Origin: Tumebacillus algifaecis
Lineage (GTDB): Bacteria; Bacillota; Bacilli; Tumebacillales; Tumebacillaceae
Reading direction: 5' to 3'
Assembly: GCF_002243515.1 (NCBI RefSeq)
Contig: NZ_CP022657.1
Location: 2,719,001 to 2,783,000, forward strand
Length of the DNA stretch: 64,000 bases
A program made the translations under genes and the position numbers. Each line of letters starts with the position of its first letter. Position 1 is the stretch's first letter. Of this stretch, positions 31,946 through 40,841 are shown in pieces. The notes beneath the pieces are model-generated. The model had not been told where the DNA came from. It did not search any database and was given only the letters and a program-made list of their open reading frames with translations.

Positions 31946-31974
31946 TCCAAAGCGGCTGATCGATTTGCCTGCAT

Positions 31975-32037
31975 GAAAAAGAGAACCGAGTAGCTGATCC
32001 ACTCATTGAGTCGGTCAGACGCTCGGTTCTCTTGTTT
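31975..32037. terminator. Long-stem terminator after the SRPBCC gene
   Basis: Stem GAGAACCGAG / CTCGGTTCTC encloses a second smaller hairpin; A-run before and T-rich after. Shared with the converging metallophosphoesterase gene. Confidence 0.75.
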
Positions 32038-32066
32038 TGCTCGCCTTTGCTGTTGTTGCGCACACC

Positions 32067-32894
32067 TTACAGTTCAATCACTGTCGCAGCGCTGCGAATC
32101 TCTGTTGCAAAATCATCGGTCACCCACTCTTTGACATAGCCGAGCGGGTTGCAAATGATCTTCTTGCCGTTATGCACTTCCATCCCGTGGCGCCAATGTT
32201 TGTGTCCGAAGATGACATACTCGACATGCGCGTACTGATCGAGCAGTTCGCCAAGTTTCGTCGAGCCCATAAACGGTCGGATCAAGTTCCACACCTTGCC
32301 CATCGGATGCTCTGGTCGCTTGGAGAGCGGCACGTAGCTGGCATACGGAATGAAGTGATTCACAAACATGACCTTTCGATCCTGAAACTGCTCAAACTGC
32401 CCACGCAGCTTTTCCAGTATCAGTTCGGTCAACTCCTCATCTTCCATGCCCCAACGCGCCATCACGCTGTCTTTCCACATCATATTTTTATCCTTCACGA
32501 TCTCAGCCCGCGTCTTGTGTTCCAGACCGTGTGTGTAATCGTACCAACCCATGTCGCCAACCAGCACCCACTCTTCGTTCAAGAGGAGCGGTTTATCGAT
32601 CAGAGACGACTCATGGTCGCGCAATAGATTGTACTGCTTCCACGAATCGCCGTTGTCGCGCGTCGCCCAGATCGAGTGGTTGCCTGGCACATAGGAGAGC
32701 GGTACGCCCGACTTTTCCTGAATCTCTTCAATGTATCGAATGCAACGCTCTGCACCACCGGCCATATCACCGGCCACGATCACTCGGTCGGGGGCATGTT
32801 CCTTGATGCAGTCGGCAATCTCTTGTGTCAATTCGCGATTCAATTCGGTACTGTTATAATCTACATGCAAGTCAGAAAATGATAAGATCTTCAA
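32067..32894 (-). CDS. Calcineurin-like metallophosphoesterase
   Basis: 275 residues from TTG at 32894 (LKILSFSDLHVDYN), six bases after GGGAGG; the frame is open further upstream without a site. All five metal motifs are visible: FSDLH, GDMAGG, GNHSIW, a mid-protein MFVNHF and GHKHW near the end. Family enzymes cleave phosphodiesters or phosphomonoesters with two metal ions. Cytoplasmic. Substrate not predictable. Confidence 0.88.
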   Translation of the reverse strand: MKILSFSDLHVDYNSTELNRELTQEIADCIKEHAPDRVIVAGDMAGGAERCIRYIEEIQEKSGVPLSYVPGNHSIWATRDNGDSWKQYNLLRDHESSLIDKPLLLNEEWVLVGDMGWYDYTHGLEHKTRAEIVKDKNMMWKDSVMARWGMEDEELTELILEKLRGQFEQFQDRKVMFVNHFIPYASYVPLSKRPEHPMGKVWNLIRPFMGSTKLGELLDQYAHVEYVIFGHKHWRHGMEVHNGKKIICNPLGYVKEWVTDDFATEIRSAATVIEL

Positions 32895-33198
32895 AGCACT
32901 ACCTCCCAGCCATTCAGCCTCATTCAACTATTATACCATTTCTTATCAAACTAACCTGCCTAGATTTAGACTTTGAGTTGAACCGACTGGAAACACAACA
33001 AAACCCCGATCCCTTTTTCACTCTCGCTACCTTCGAAAATTGTGGCATTGCGTAGCCCAAAATTCAAACGGAGTTTCGATCAGAACAACACTTTGAGAAA
33101 TCATTATTCCTCAATTGTTTACAAAAATATTTCTCAATAGTATAATCAAAGTGTTGCTACGGCAATCTATTTTATCTCACTTAGAGGATTGGAACTTG
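32895..33198. other. Non-coding stretch with promoter for the small membrane protein
   Basis: 304 bp without a supported gene. Contains the strong promoter at 33118-33146 and an interrupted inverted repeat (AACACTTTGAGAAAT at about 33088, with ATTTCTCA and CAAAGTGTT after it) around that promoter. Confidence 0.6.
33118..33146 (+). promoter_or_regulatory. sigma-A promoter
   Basis: TTTACA, 17-bp spacer, TATAAT. Good match with optimal spacing. Likely start site near 33153, giving a leader of about 50-110 nt before the small membrane protein gene. Confidence 0.75.
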
Positions 33199-33263
33199 AT
33201 GGCTTCGGCTGACGAGTTCCTTTTCTCTTTTCTGCAATCATCACGATCCTGCACCATCTGCTG

Positions 33264-33452
33264 GTGGAAAAGGGCAGTTTCCCCCTTCTTCTGCTCATGG
33301 GGATCGGTCTGTTTGTTACGTTAGTTTTCAACAAACGGATGATCGATTCTGGCCTGATCGTAAAAGATACGGCGCTGGTCACCATTTTGGCAATCAGTTG
33401 CTATTCTTTAGGAATCGGAGCCGCTTGGATCTCGGAGCGTTATTCAAAATAA
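33264..33452 (+). CDS. Small membrane protein, possibly 5'-frameshifted
   Basis: 62 residues from GTG at 33264: two hydrophobic segments (FPLLLLMGIGLFVTLVF and ALVTILAISCYSLGIGAAWI) separated by a short polar loop. The same frame is open upstream to a TGA at 33210 and encodes a further hydrophobic stretch (FLFSAIITILHHLL) without a start codon. An ATG at 33199 with a moderate AGAGG site lies in the neighbouring frame; adding one base in the T-rich tract 33216-33232 would fuse them into a protein of about 84 residues with three membrane segments. Family unknown. Followed by a strong terminator. Confidence 0.5.
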   Translation: MEKGSFPLLLLMGIGLFVTLVFNKRMIDSGLIVKDTALVTILAISCYSLGIGAAWISERYSK

Positions 33453-33455
33453 CGG

Positions 33456-33491
33456 AAAGCGACCCGTCATGGTGAGACTGGGTCGCTTTTT
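33456..33491. terminator. Bidirectional terminator
   Basis: Stem AAAGCGACCC / GGGTCGCTTT with 14-base loop and T-run on the plus strand. Ends the small membrane gene and the converging HD-GYP gene. Confidence 0.85.
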
Positions 33492-33495
33492 CTGC

Positions 33496-34647
33496 TCAGG
33501 AATTGAAATGGTCACCATACTTCTCGCGTACTTCCAGAATCTCATCCAAACTCTCGAAAAACACGTCCACAAGCTGTGGATCAAAATGCTCCCCGCGCTC
33601 TTGGCGGAACAGTCCGAGAATCCGGTCAAGCTCCCAAGCTTTTTTATAGGGACGGTCGCTTGCCAAGGCGTCGAACACATCGGCGATGGCGGTAATGCGA
33701 CCATACAGGTGGATCTGCTCCTCTTGCAATCCTTTGGGATAGCCTGTCCCATTCCATTTTTCATGATGTTCGATCGCAATCGTCGCCGCAGCGTTCAAAA
33801 TACGGCCCTTCGAATTTTTTAATAGATGATAGCCGATCGTCGTATGTGTTTTCATCAGTTCATATTCATCTGCCGTCAACTTGCCGGGCTTGTTGAGGAT
33901 CGAGTCTGGAATGGCGACCTTGCCAATATCGTGCATCGGAGACGCCGTCTTGATCAGTTCCGCCTCTTCCTCGCTCAGACCGTAGTGCAACGCTAAAATC
34001 TTCGAATATTCTGCAACCCGTTTGACATGGTTCCCCGTCTCTTTCGATCTCGACTCTCCAACTTCGCCCATCGTAAAAATGATTTCTTTTTGCGCCTCTT
34101 CGATCTCCTGTGCCAACATCGCCGACTCCAACGATTTGCCCGAATAGTACGCCGCCAGCGTCAGATGTTCTAAATCCTTTTGTGTAAACTTCCCAGCAGG
34201 CGTCATCTTATTGATCGCTTGGTATGCTCCCATCACCTTGCCCTCTTTATCCCGAATCGGGATCACCAAAATCGATCTCGTGCGATATCCAGTCTGGCGA
34301 TCGACCACCGCGTTAAAGCGCTCGTCCTGATAGGCGTCATCAATGATGATCGGCTGGCCGGTGCGAATCGTGTGTCCAACGATGCCCGAGTCGACCGGAA
34401 TGCGAATTTCCCCCACCTCATGCGCCACCGTTGTCCGCAATTCTTGGCGCTCTTCATCATGCAGCCACAAGGTACAGCGGTCGGCGATGATCATCTCGCG
34501 CCCCATGTCGGCCATCAGCATCAAAATGTGACTCAACCGCTTCTCCGCTGTGATCTTCGCAATATAATCAAAGATAATCTTGAGCATTTCCTCTGGATTT
34601 AAATCTACTCGTACTGTCAGCAAAGGGCCTCCCATGTTCCACCACAC
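33496..34647 (-). CDS. GAF / HD-GYP domain cyclic-di-GMP phosphodiesterase
   Basis: 383 residues. GAF sensor domain about 25-180 (RCTLWLHDEE, VPVDSGIVGHTIRTGQPIIIDDAY), helical linker, then HD-GYP domain with HD pair at 239-240 (MHDIGKVAIPDSILNKPG) and the GYP motif at 302-304 (HHEKWNGTGYPKGL). All metal ligands typical for c-di-GMP hydrolysis are present. Cytoplasmic; the GAF domain presumably senses a ligand. Start is uncertain: GTG at 34647, ATG four codons on, or TTG (34620) four bases after GGGAGG. Single gene. Confidence 0.92.
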   Translation of the reverse strand: MWWNMGGPLLTVRVDLNPEEMLKIIFDYIAKITAEKRLSHILMLMADMGREMIIADRCTLWLHDEERQELRTTVAHEVGEIRIPVDSGIVGHTIRTGQPIIIDDAYQDERFNAVVDRQTGYRTRSILVIPIRDKEGKVMGAYQAINKMTPAGKFTQKDLEHLTLAAYYSGKSLESAMLAQEIEEAQKEIIFTMGEVGESRSKETGNHVKRVAEYSKILALHYGLSEEEAELIKTASPMHDIGKVAIPDSILNKPGKLTADEYELMKTHTTIGYHLLKNSKGRILNAAATIAIEHHEKWNGTGYPKGLQEEQIHLYGRITAIADVFDALASDRPYKKAWELDRILGLFRQERGEHFDPQLVDVFFESLDEILEVREKYGDHFNS

Positions 34648-34766
34648 CTTATCGTTCCCATCAACTGAAATAATCGGAAATTACTCCTTCCTTAGTTTAC
34701 CATGTCCCCCTTCAATCTGAATAGTTTTATTTAACGAATGATTCACATTTTCCTTAAAGGATAAAG

Positions 34767-35096
34767 TTATACATACTTATCCAGCACATACAAAGTCAAA
34801 AGATGCAACACGTTATCTGTCATGATATACAGCCACGGCAGGGGCTTCCCCCGATTGATTCGATTCACATACCAATGTACAAGACCGGTGCGATCCAACA
34901 GGTAGTGAGTTCCGTACACCCACAGAAAATGCGGCCAATCCCACCAGCCGGTAAAGACCAAGACGCTCAGTGTCCAGATCAGACAATGCAGATTGCAGGC
35001 GATCTCACCTTTTAGCGTCTTCTGCTTTTTGTTGTACGCCATCCAGTCGTTTTGCAAGAGGTAGTCCCCGACCAGATGACCGATGAACCATTCCAT
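34767..35096 (-). CDS. DUF3307 family membrane protein
   Basis: 109 residues, ATG after GGGGCGTAGGCGG. Pattern HLVGDYLLQNDWMAYNKK and H-Y-LLDRTGLVHW fits DUF3307: His and Asp residues near membrane helix ends. Three to four membrane segments. Function unknown. It starts 4 bp after the preceding membrane gene and is the last of the row that begins with the giant kinase. Confidence 0.8.
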   Translation of the reverse strand: MEWFIGHLVGDYLLQNDWMAYNKKQKTLKGEIACNLHCLIWTLSVLVFTGWWDWPHFLWVYGTHYLLDRTGLVHWYVNRINRGKPLPWLYIMTDNVLHLLTLYVLDKYV

Positions 35097-35100
35097 CCGC

Positions 35101-35466
35101 CTACGCCCCTGCTGCTCGCAGCGCGAGGTAGGTCCAGCATGCGGTCACAATATCAAAAACACCGACGAAGGCCGCGATGGACGGAAAGGCGCCGCTCAGC
35201 ACAAACACCGTGCAAAAGGCAAACACCAGCGGACGTGTATACACGGTCCACCACATGAACTCCCTATGCTCCCTGCGCGCTGCCATAAAATAATACAAGG
35301 CTAAAAACAAAGCCATCATCCCAGAGAAGCGAATGAACACCGACGCTTCGCCCGGCACTCCGATTCCGATCAATTCAATCACCGTATTTGGCCAAATGAG
35401 GCAACTCATGCTGAGAATTAACAGGTAAATGCCAAATACGAACATGCTTTTCGCTGCACTGGTCAT
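35101..35466 (-). CDS. Small four-helix membrane protein of unknown function
   Basis: 121 residues from ATG at 35466, overlapping the kinase stop by 4 bp (ATGA) with a GGGAG site in the kinase end. Four hydrophobic segments (MFVFGIYLLILSMSCLIW, FSGMMALFLALYYFMA, FAFCTVFVLSGAF, AAFVGVFDIVTACWTYLAL) with an REHREF loop between. Resembles small DoxX/DUF4345-like membrane proteins by pattern, but I cannot name the family firmly. Coupling to the kinase suggests a shared function or only shared transcription. Confidence 0.65.
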   Translation of the reverse strand: MTSAAKSMFVFGIYLLILSMSCLIWPNTVIELIGIGVPGEASVFIRFSGMMALFLALYYFMAARREHREFMWWTVYTRPLVFAFCTVFVLSGAFPSIAAFVGVFDIVTACWTYLALRAAGA

Positions 35467-38400
35467 GTTTTCGCTCCCTCGTTGCTCCAATATTCGTCGT
35501 ATCCAAATTCCAGACAATGCACACAGCGCTCGACATAGACCTGGGCCGATTGGTCATGTGGATTATGACGCAAACACTCGTCAAAGAGCGCTTTGGCCCC
35601 GACGAACTCCTGCTCCTGATACAACCGAACACCTTGTTCAAAAATCGGCTTGGTGCTTTGCTTCCCATCCCTGACGACCTGTGGATCGGCATCAAACACC
35701 TCATAGACGGAAACCGCTTCCGTCTTGCCCTTCACTTTCACACGGTCGATGATGCGAATCTGATAACGGTCTGGGTCTTGCAGGCGCGACAACGTCTGTT
35801 CTGAAATCAACAGCTGTACGCGGTACCGCTTGGTCAGTCCTTCCACGCGTGAAGCCAAGTTGACCGCATCGGAGATGACAGTCGAATCCATCCGGTTGTC
35901 GCCACCCAGCGTTCCAAGCATCAACAGCCCGCTGTTGATCCCGATGCCAAGCCCGATCTCCTGTTGCCCCGCCCGCCTGCGCGCTGCGTTGAACAAGGAG
36001 AGGCGCTTGAGCATGGACAAAGCGGCACGCACCGCATCATCCGCTCCTTGATCAAAAAGCGACATGATCGAATCCCCGATAAACTTATCAATAAATCCGT
36101 GATTTTCGGTGATCGCAGGCTCCATCTGGCTCAAAAATTCGTTGAGAAACTTAAAGTTCTCCTCTGGCGACATCTGCTCCGACAGCGTGGTAAAGGAACG
36201 GATGTCAGAAAACAGCACCGACATCTCCGTTTGCACGTAGTCGCCGAGCCGCACGTCGATGATGCTCTTTTTCTCCAAAAAGCGCAGAAACTGGTGTGGA
36301 ACGAACTTCCCGTAGGCCCGATTCAGTTCGACCTGTTGGTTGTACAGTTTGGCATTCTCGATGGAGACGGCGATCTGGGATGACAGCAGGCCCATCACTT
36401 CCAGACGCGAGGAGGTGAACGCGTGGGTGGTCAGGTTGTTTTCCAGATAGAGCACGCCGACGAGCTTGCCCTGATTCAAAATCGGCATGCCGAGGATCGA
36501 CTTCGGTTTGTTTTGCAGGATGTACGGATCTTTGGCAAACATGTCGGCCTCCATCGCATCATGCAGCACGACCGCTTCGCGCATCCGTCTGACATATTGG
36601 ACCACAGAAGTTGCCAGATTTGGACTATCGCGGTATGGCGTGCCTTGCAAAACGCGCACCGTGTTGTCACCTGTTGTCCGTTCCGCTTCGATCAACAGAC
36701 CGCCTTCCGCCTCGATCAGCAGAATGCCCTTTTCCGCCCCCGCGTTTTCGACGACGATGTGCATCATGTTTTCGAGCAATTTGTCTAACACGATCTCTCC
36801 CGAGATCGCGCCGGCTGCCTTCATCACGGTAATCAGATCGATCTTCTGCACCGAATTACCACCTGTTGTGCTGAAGCTCCCCACGCTTGTCGCCGCCACT
36901 TCGAGCGACGCTTCATGCTCAAAACGGGTCGCCAAAAGATGCGGATACGCTTGATCAAGCTGCTTGACTTTCGCCACCGCGCCCCATTTGAGGTAGCCGT
37001 ACACGGCCTCCGTCATATACATCTTTGCGATCTTATGCTTGGTGCGTGATAGGTAGAACTTGGCCGCGCATTCATTGGCGAGCGCGACATTGTTCTGGAA
37101 TTCATGCCGTTCTGCCGATTCGATCGCTTGGTCGTACAGCGTCATCGCCCGCTGGTCGTTGTTCGCGATTCGCGCCATCTCTGCTTTGACGAGCAAATAT
37201 TTGTGCTCGGTGTTATGCGGTGCAAATCGGGCCCATTTTTTCAACTTGCGACAGTTTTTCTTGAGCTGTTTCCAATAGGCGCGCCGCTCTATTGGGGACA
37301 CGTTCCCGTAGTCGGCTGCCATCGCCAGCGAATAGATGAAATAATGCTCGGGTACGTGCGGCTGAGCCATCGAGGCGGCAATAATCTTCTCCCCCTCACA
37401 GGACAGTCGCACCGCCTCAGATGGACGATCGTACAGCACACACAGCTTCGCTTTGACAAAATAGTACCAGTTGAGCTGATGCAGCCCTGCCTCCGTTTTC
37501 AACCGCTCCAGATAGGCTTCTTCCTGAAAATCATCGTCTGACAGACTGAGCAGACTGTCGGTGCGTCCGCGCAGATTTTGTACGAACGCTTTTAAGATCA
37601 GGTAATTGCTGACATGGTCATGAATCTTAGACCGCTTGGCAAAATCGAGATAGGTGCGGACTTCGCGATCGAGGGCGTCCAGTTGCGCACCGTGCATCAC
37701 CATGCAGTTAATCATCTGCAAGGCCGAGAAAAAAGCTTGAATCAGATCGCCCGACTCCAGCGAGCGCTGGTGGGTTTGACGAAACATCTCGGCACAGGCT
37801 TGCAGGTGTTCTTTCCAATGCATCGTGAACAGTGCAAAAGAAAAGTCGCTCTTGTGCTTGAGCGGTGCAAAGTATTTGTCGTTGAGCTCCGTCGCCAACT
37901 TCCCATATCGATAGCCATTTTCGACATCGCCAAGCATCGTGCCGAGCAGTACACCATAGCCGCCATAGGCGATGCTGGACGCGATCGAATTGCCATGCCT
38001 GACCGTCATGTTCAGCACTTTTAGATTGAGCATGGCGAAATGCTCCGGATTCACAAAATAAAACGCGGTCGCGATGTTGAATATCTGCTTCATCGCCTCG
38101 TCCCAATACGGATCTTTCAAGAGCGGCAGGTTGAGCAATTCCTCGTGGCTGCGCTTGCGCAGGTTCCATTTCGCTTTGATCACTTCAAGCAGGAACGAGA
38201 TCGGTCCTGCCTCATCTGAAAGTTTGACGCCGAGCATGCGAATGCTCTGCAGTCCTTGCTTGATCGCCTCTTCGTATTCGCCCAGGTTGATCAGCAACAG
38301 GGTTTTGATGTTGTAGACCCTGACCTGCTCCAGCCTCGTCTTGGCGTTGGCGAGGATCAGGTCGAAAAGCTGTTCGGCCCGCTCCAAGTTGCCACACAGG

Positions 38401-40808
38401 TACTCAACTTCCGAACACTCCAAATACAGTTGCATCGTCAACTCATACTGCTGCCCCCAAGCATCAGCGGGCAGCAGATCGATTCCTTGCGAGAGGTATT
38501 TCAGGGCTGGATCATAGGCGATGGAAGCTTTGGCGCGCTGTCCAGCCGTCAGATTGAGGGCGATCAGCTCTAAAGTCTCCTCCCCGATCTGGATCAGCTC
38601 CACCCCTTCGTTCAGGTGGTTGACCATATCGAACAGGCGCTCTTCCAGTTCCACTTTTCCCGTGCGGGCGAGCAGCAGACGTCCGATTTGCAAGTGCACC
38701 GCTTGGCGTCGCTCCTCCGTCAGCATGGCATAGGCCGCTTGCTGGACGCGATCGTGGAGAAATTTGAAGGAGACAGATAAGTCCTCACCTTCGGCGCGAC
38801 CAAAGCTGTAGAGAAATTTGTAGTCGGTGCCAATCGGTTCAAGGAAGCCTTCTTGCAGGGCAGGCCAGAGTTCGTCGGCCGCTTGGTGACTCGAAAGCCC
38901 GACTGTCTGTGCTAACGTATGCAGATCAAAGGAACTGCCGATACAGGCGGCGACTTGCAGCATCTGCTGGGTATTCTCCCGCAATCCTTTGATCTTTTGC
39001 AGCATGAACTCGACCACATTGTCGGTGATGTCCGCATTTTCGATGCGCGGTGCATCCCAGGTCCATCGTCCGAGCGCCGAATCGAAGGCGATCATCTTTT
39101 GGGCATACAGCGCCTGCAAGAATTGCCGGGCGAAAAACGGGTTGCCGTTCGTCTTTTGCAAAACGAGCCGAGTGAGCGGAGCCGCCTGCTCCGCTGTACT
39201 ACCGAGCGTGTCGGCGAGCAGATCGCCCATATGCTCGGGGCTCAGTGGGCGCAGCGTGATCTGTCGGTAAGGGCGCTGCTTTTGGCGCAGTCCATCCAGC
39301 ATCCGCATCAGACGGTGGCCAGAGGTGACTTCGTTGTCGCGATAAGCGCCGATAAACAGAAGATACGCGGTCGCCGGGTCGCTCAGCAAATAGTCGATCA
39401 TCGTGAACGAGGCCGGGTCGGCCCACTGCAGGTCGTCTAAAAAGAGCACCACAGGATGCTCGCGCTTGCAAAAAACGCTGAGCAGCTTCTGCATGGTCAG
39501 TTGGAAACGGTTTTGCGTTTCTTCGGGCGGCAGTTTTTGCACGTCAGGCTGTTTGGAGATGATCAGTTCCAGCTCGGGGACGACGTCGGTCATCACCTGA
39601 CCGTTGTTGCCAAGCGCAAGCAAAATTTTGTCGCGCCACTGGGTGATCTCCTCTTCACTTTGGGTGAGCAGTTGGTTCATCAAGTTTTTCATCGCGAGAA
39701 TCAGCGCGTGGTACGGAATGTGGCGCTTGAACTGGTCAAATTTTCCGCTGATGAAAAAACCGTTCTCCGCGACGACCGAAGCGTGGATTTCATGGACAAA
39801 AAAGGACTTGCCGATGCCGGAAAAACCGGACACGAGCAACAATTCGCTCGTGCCCTGCGCGGCACGGTCAAAGGAGGTACGCATCGCTGCGATATCCTGA
39901 CCGCGCCCGTACAATTTTTCCGGGATGCGGAAGATTTCCGATTGATCTTGCTCACCGATTGAAAACTCACCGATCACACCATACTTCTGCAAACGTTGGC
40001 GGCAGATTTCTAAGTCTGCTTTCAGACCATATGCACTTTGGTAGCGGTCTTCCGCGTTTTTGGCAAGACAGCGCATGATGATGTCAGAAATGGCCTTTGG
40101 AATGCCGATGTTCCACTCATAGGGCTCTTGTGGCCGCTTGGCGATCTGGCAGTGGATCAGTTCCACCGGGTCTTGCGCCACATGCGGCAACTGCCCGGTG
40201 AGCATCTCATAAAAGGTCACGCCAAGCGAATAAAAGTCGGTCCGATAGTCGGTGACGCGGTTCATTCGCCCAGTCTGCTCCGGTGACATGTAGGCGGGCG
40301 TGCCTTCGAGCAGCGTGGGGTTGATCATCTCCGTCTTCTCGCTGATCAAAAGGGAGGCGATTGAAAAATCGGTCAGTTTCACGATGCCCTTTTCCAGCGC
40401 GACGATAATATTATGCGGCTTGATGTCTTTATGGACGATCTGCTGCTGATGCAAAAAGCGTAGCGTTTCGGTAAGCGATATGGCGATGTCGAGAAATTGG
40501 TGCAAGTTCAGCCGCTTCTGCTGCATGAGCTCGCTCAACGACTCACCGCCAAAATCCTCCAGCACCAGCACGACGCCGTTACCCCGCGTCTCCAGCGCCA
40601 AGGGCCGAACGATTCCGTCGCAATCGAGACTGCTGGCAATTTCATACTCGCGCTTCCAACGGACGACTTCCTGCAAAGGGGGGTATTCCGTTTTCATCGC
40701 CTTTATGATTGCGGTCTGCCCAGACTGCACGTTGCGACCGCGATAGACCAACGATTTACTGCCCTCGGCAATCTGCCCAAGAATGCGGTACCCTGCGATC
40801 GAAAACAT
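35463..40808 (-). CDS. Giant Ser/Thr kinase - AAA ATPase - TPR - GAF - adenylate/guanylate cyclase protein
   Basis: 1781 residues, ATG after GGGGGGAG. Domains in order: protein kinase 1-270 (Lys36 in AIIKAMK, catalytic HKDIKPHN at 126-133, DFS at 147-149 in place of DFG, SPEQ in the activation segment); AAA_16-type ATPase from about 298 (Walker A GFSGIGKS at 328-335, later VLFLDDLQWADP); long helical/TPR region about 700-1290; GAF about 1310-1490; class III cyclase about 1515-1710 with both metal aspartates (LFSDIRSF and FIGDSIMSLF); a short TPR tail. This is the HstK-like signalling architecture known from cyanobacteria, myxobacteria and some Bacillota. Forms a row with two membrane genes downstream. 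Ligand and target unknown. Confidence 0.92.
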   Translation of the reverse strand: MFSIAGYRILGQIAEGSKSLVYRGRNVQSGQTAIIKAMKTEYPPLQEVVRWKREYEIASSLDCDGIVRPLALETRGNGVVLVLEDFGGESLSELMQQKRLNLHQFLDIAISLTETLRFLHQQQIVHKDIKPHNIIVALEKGIVKLTDFSIASLLISEKTEMINPTLLEGTPAYMSPEQTGRMNRVTDYRTDFYSLGVTFYEMLTGQLPHVAQDPVELIHCQIAKRPQEPYEWNIGIPKAISDIIMRCLAKNAEDRYQSAYGLKADLEICRQRLQKYGVIGEFSIGEQDQSEIFRIPEKLYGRGQDIAAMRTSFDRAAQGTSELLLVSGFSGIGKSFFVHEIHASVVAENGFFISGKFDQFKRHIPYHALILAMKNLMNQLLTQSEEEITQWRDKILLALGNNGQVMTDVVPELELIISKQPDVQKLPPEETQNRFQLTMQKLLSVFCKREHPVVLFLDDLQWADPASFTMIDYLLSDPATAYLLFIGAYRDNEVTSGHRLMRMLDGLRQKQRPYRQITLRPLSPEHMGDLLADTLGSTAEQAAPLTRLVLQKTNGNPFFARQFLQALYAQKMIAFDSALGRWTWDAPRIENADITDNVVEFMLQKIKGLRENTQQMLQVAACIGSSFDLHTLAQTVGLSSHQAADELWPALQEGFLEPIGTDYKFLYSFGRAEGEDLSVSFKFLHDRVQQAAYAMLTEERRQAVHLQIGRLLLARTGKVELEERLFDMVNHLNEGVELIQIGEETLELIALNLTAGQRAKASIAYDPALKYLSQGIDLLPADAWGQQYELTMQLYLECSEVEYLCGNLERAEQLFDLILANAKTRLEQVRVYNIKTLLLINLGEYEEAIKQGLQSIRMLGVKLSDEAGPISFLLEVIKAKWNLRKRSHEELLNLPLLKDPYWDEAMKQIFNIATAFYFVNPEHFAMLNLKVLNMTVRHGNSIASSIAYGGYGVLLGTMLGDVENGYRYGKLATELNDKYFAPLKHKSDFSFALFTMHWKEHLQACAEMFRQTHQRSLESGDLIQAFFSALQMINCMVMHGAQLDALDREVRTYLDFAKRSKIHDHVSNYLILKAFVQNLRGRTDSLLSLSDDDFQEEAYLERLKTEAGLHQLNWYYFVKAKLCVLYDRPSEAVRLSCEGEKIIAASMAQPHVPEHYFIYSLAMAADYGNVSPIERRAYWKQLKKNCRKLKKWARFAPHNTEHKYLLVKAEMARIANNDQRAMTLYDQAIESAERHEFQNNVALANECAAKFYLSRTKHKIAKMYMTEAVYGYLKWGAVAKVKQLDQAYPHLLATRFEHEASLEVAATSVGSFSTTGGNSVQKIDLITVMKAAGAISGEIVLDKLLENMMHIVVENAGAEKGILLIEAEGGLLIEAERTTGDNTVRVLQGTPYRDSPNLATSVVQYVRRMREAVVLHDAMEADMFAKDPYILQNKPKSILGMPILNQGKLVGVLYLENNLTTHAFTSSRLEVMGLLSSQIAVSIENAKLYNQQVELNRAYGKFVPHQFLRFLEKKSIIDVRLGDYVQTEMSVLFSDIRSFTTLSEQMSPEENFKFLNEFLSQMEPAITENHGFIDKFIGDSIMSLFDQGADDAVRAALSMLKRLSLFNAARRRAGQQEIGLGIGINSGLLMLGTLGGDNRMDSTVISDAVNLASRVEGLTKRYRVQLLISEQTLSRLQDPDRYQIRIIDRVKVKGKTEAVSVYEVFDADPQVVRDGKQSTKPIFEQGVRLYQEQEFVGAKALFDECLRHNPHDQSAQVYVERCVHCLEFGYDEYWSNEGAKT

Positions 40809-40841
40809 AGCACTCCCCCCTTATGTATGTCTGACACGAAA

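Noticed and set aside
35463-40808. Kinase judged inactive because DFG is DFS
   Set aside because: HstK-like multi-domain kinases often vary at the glycine; catalytic Asp, Lys and the SPE segment are present, so inactivity cannot be claimed.
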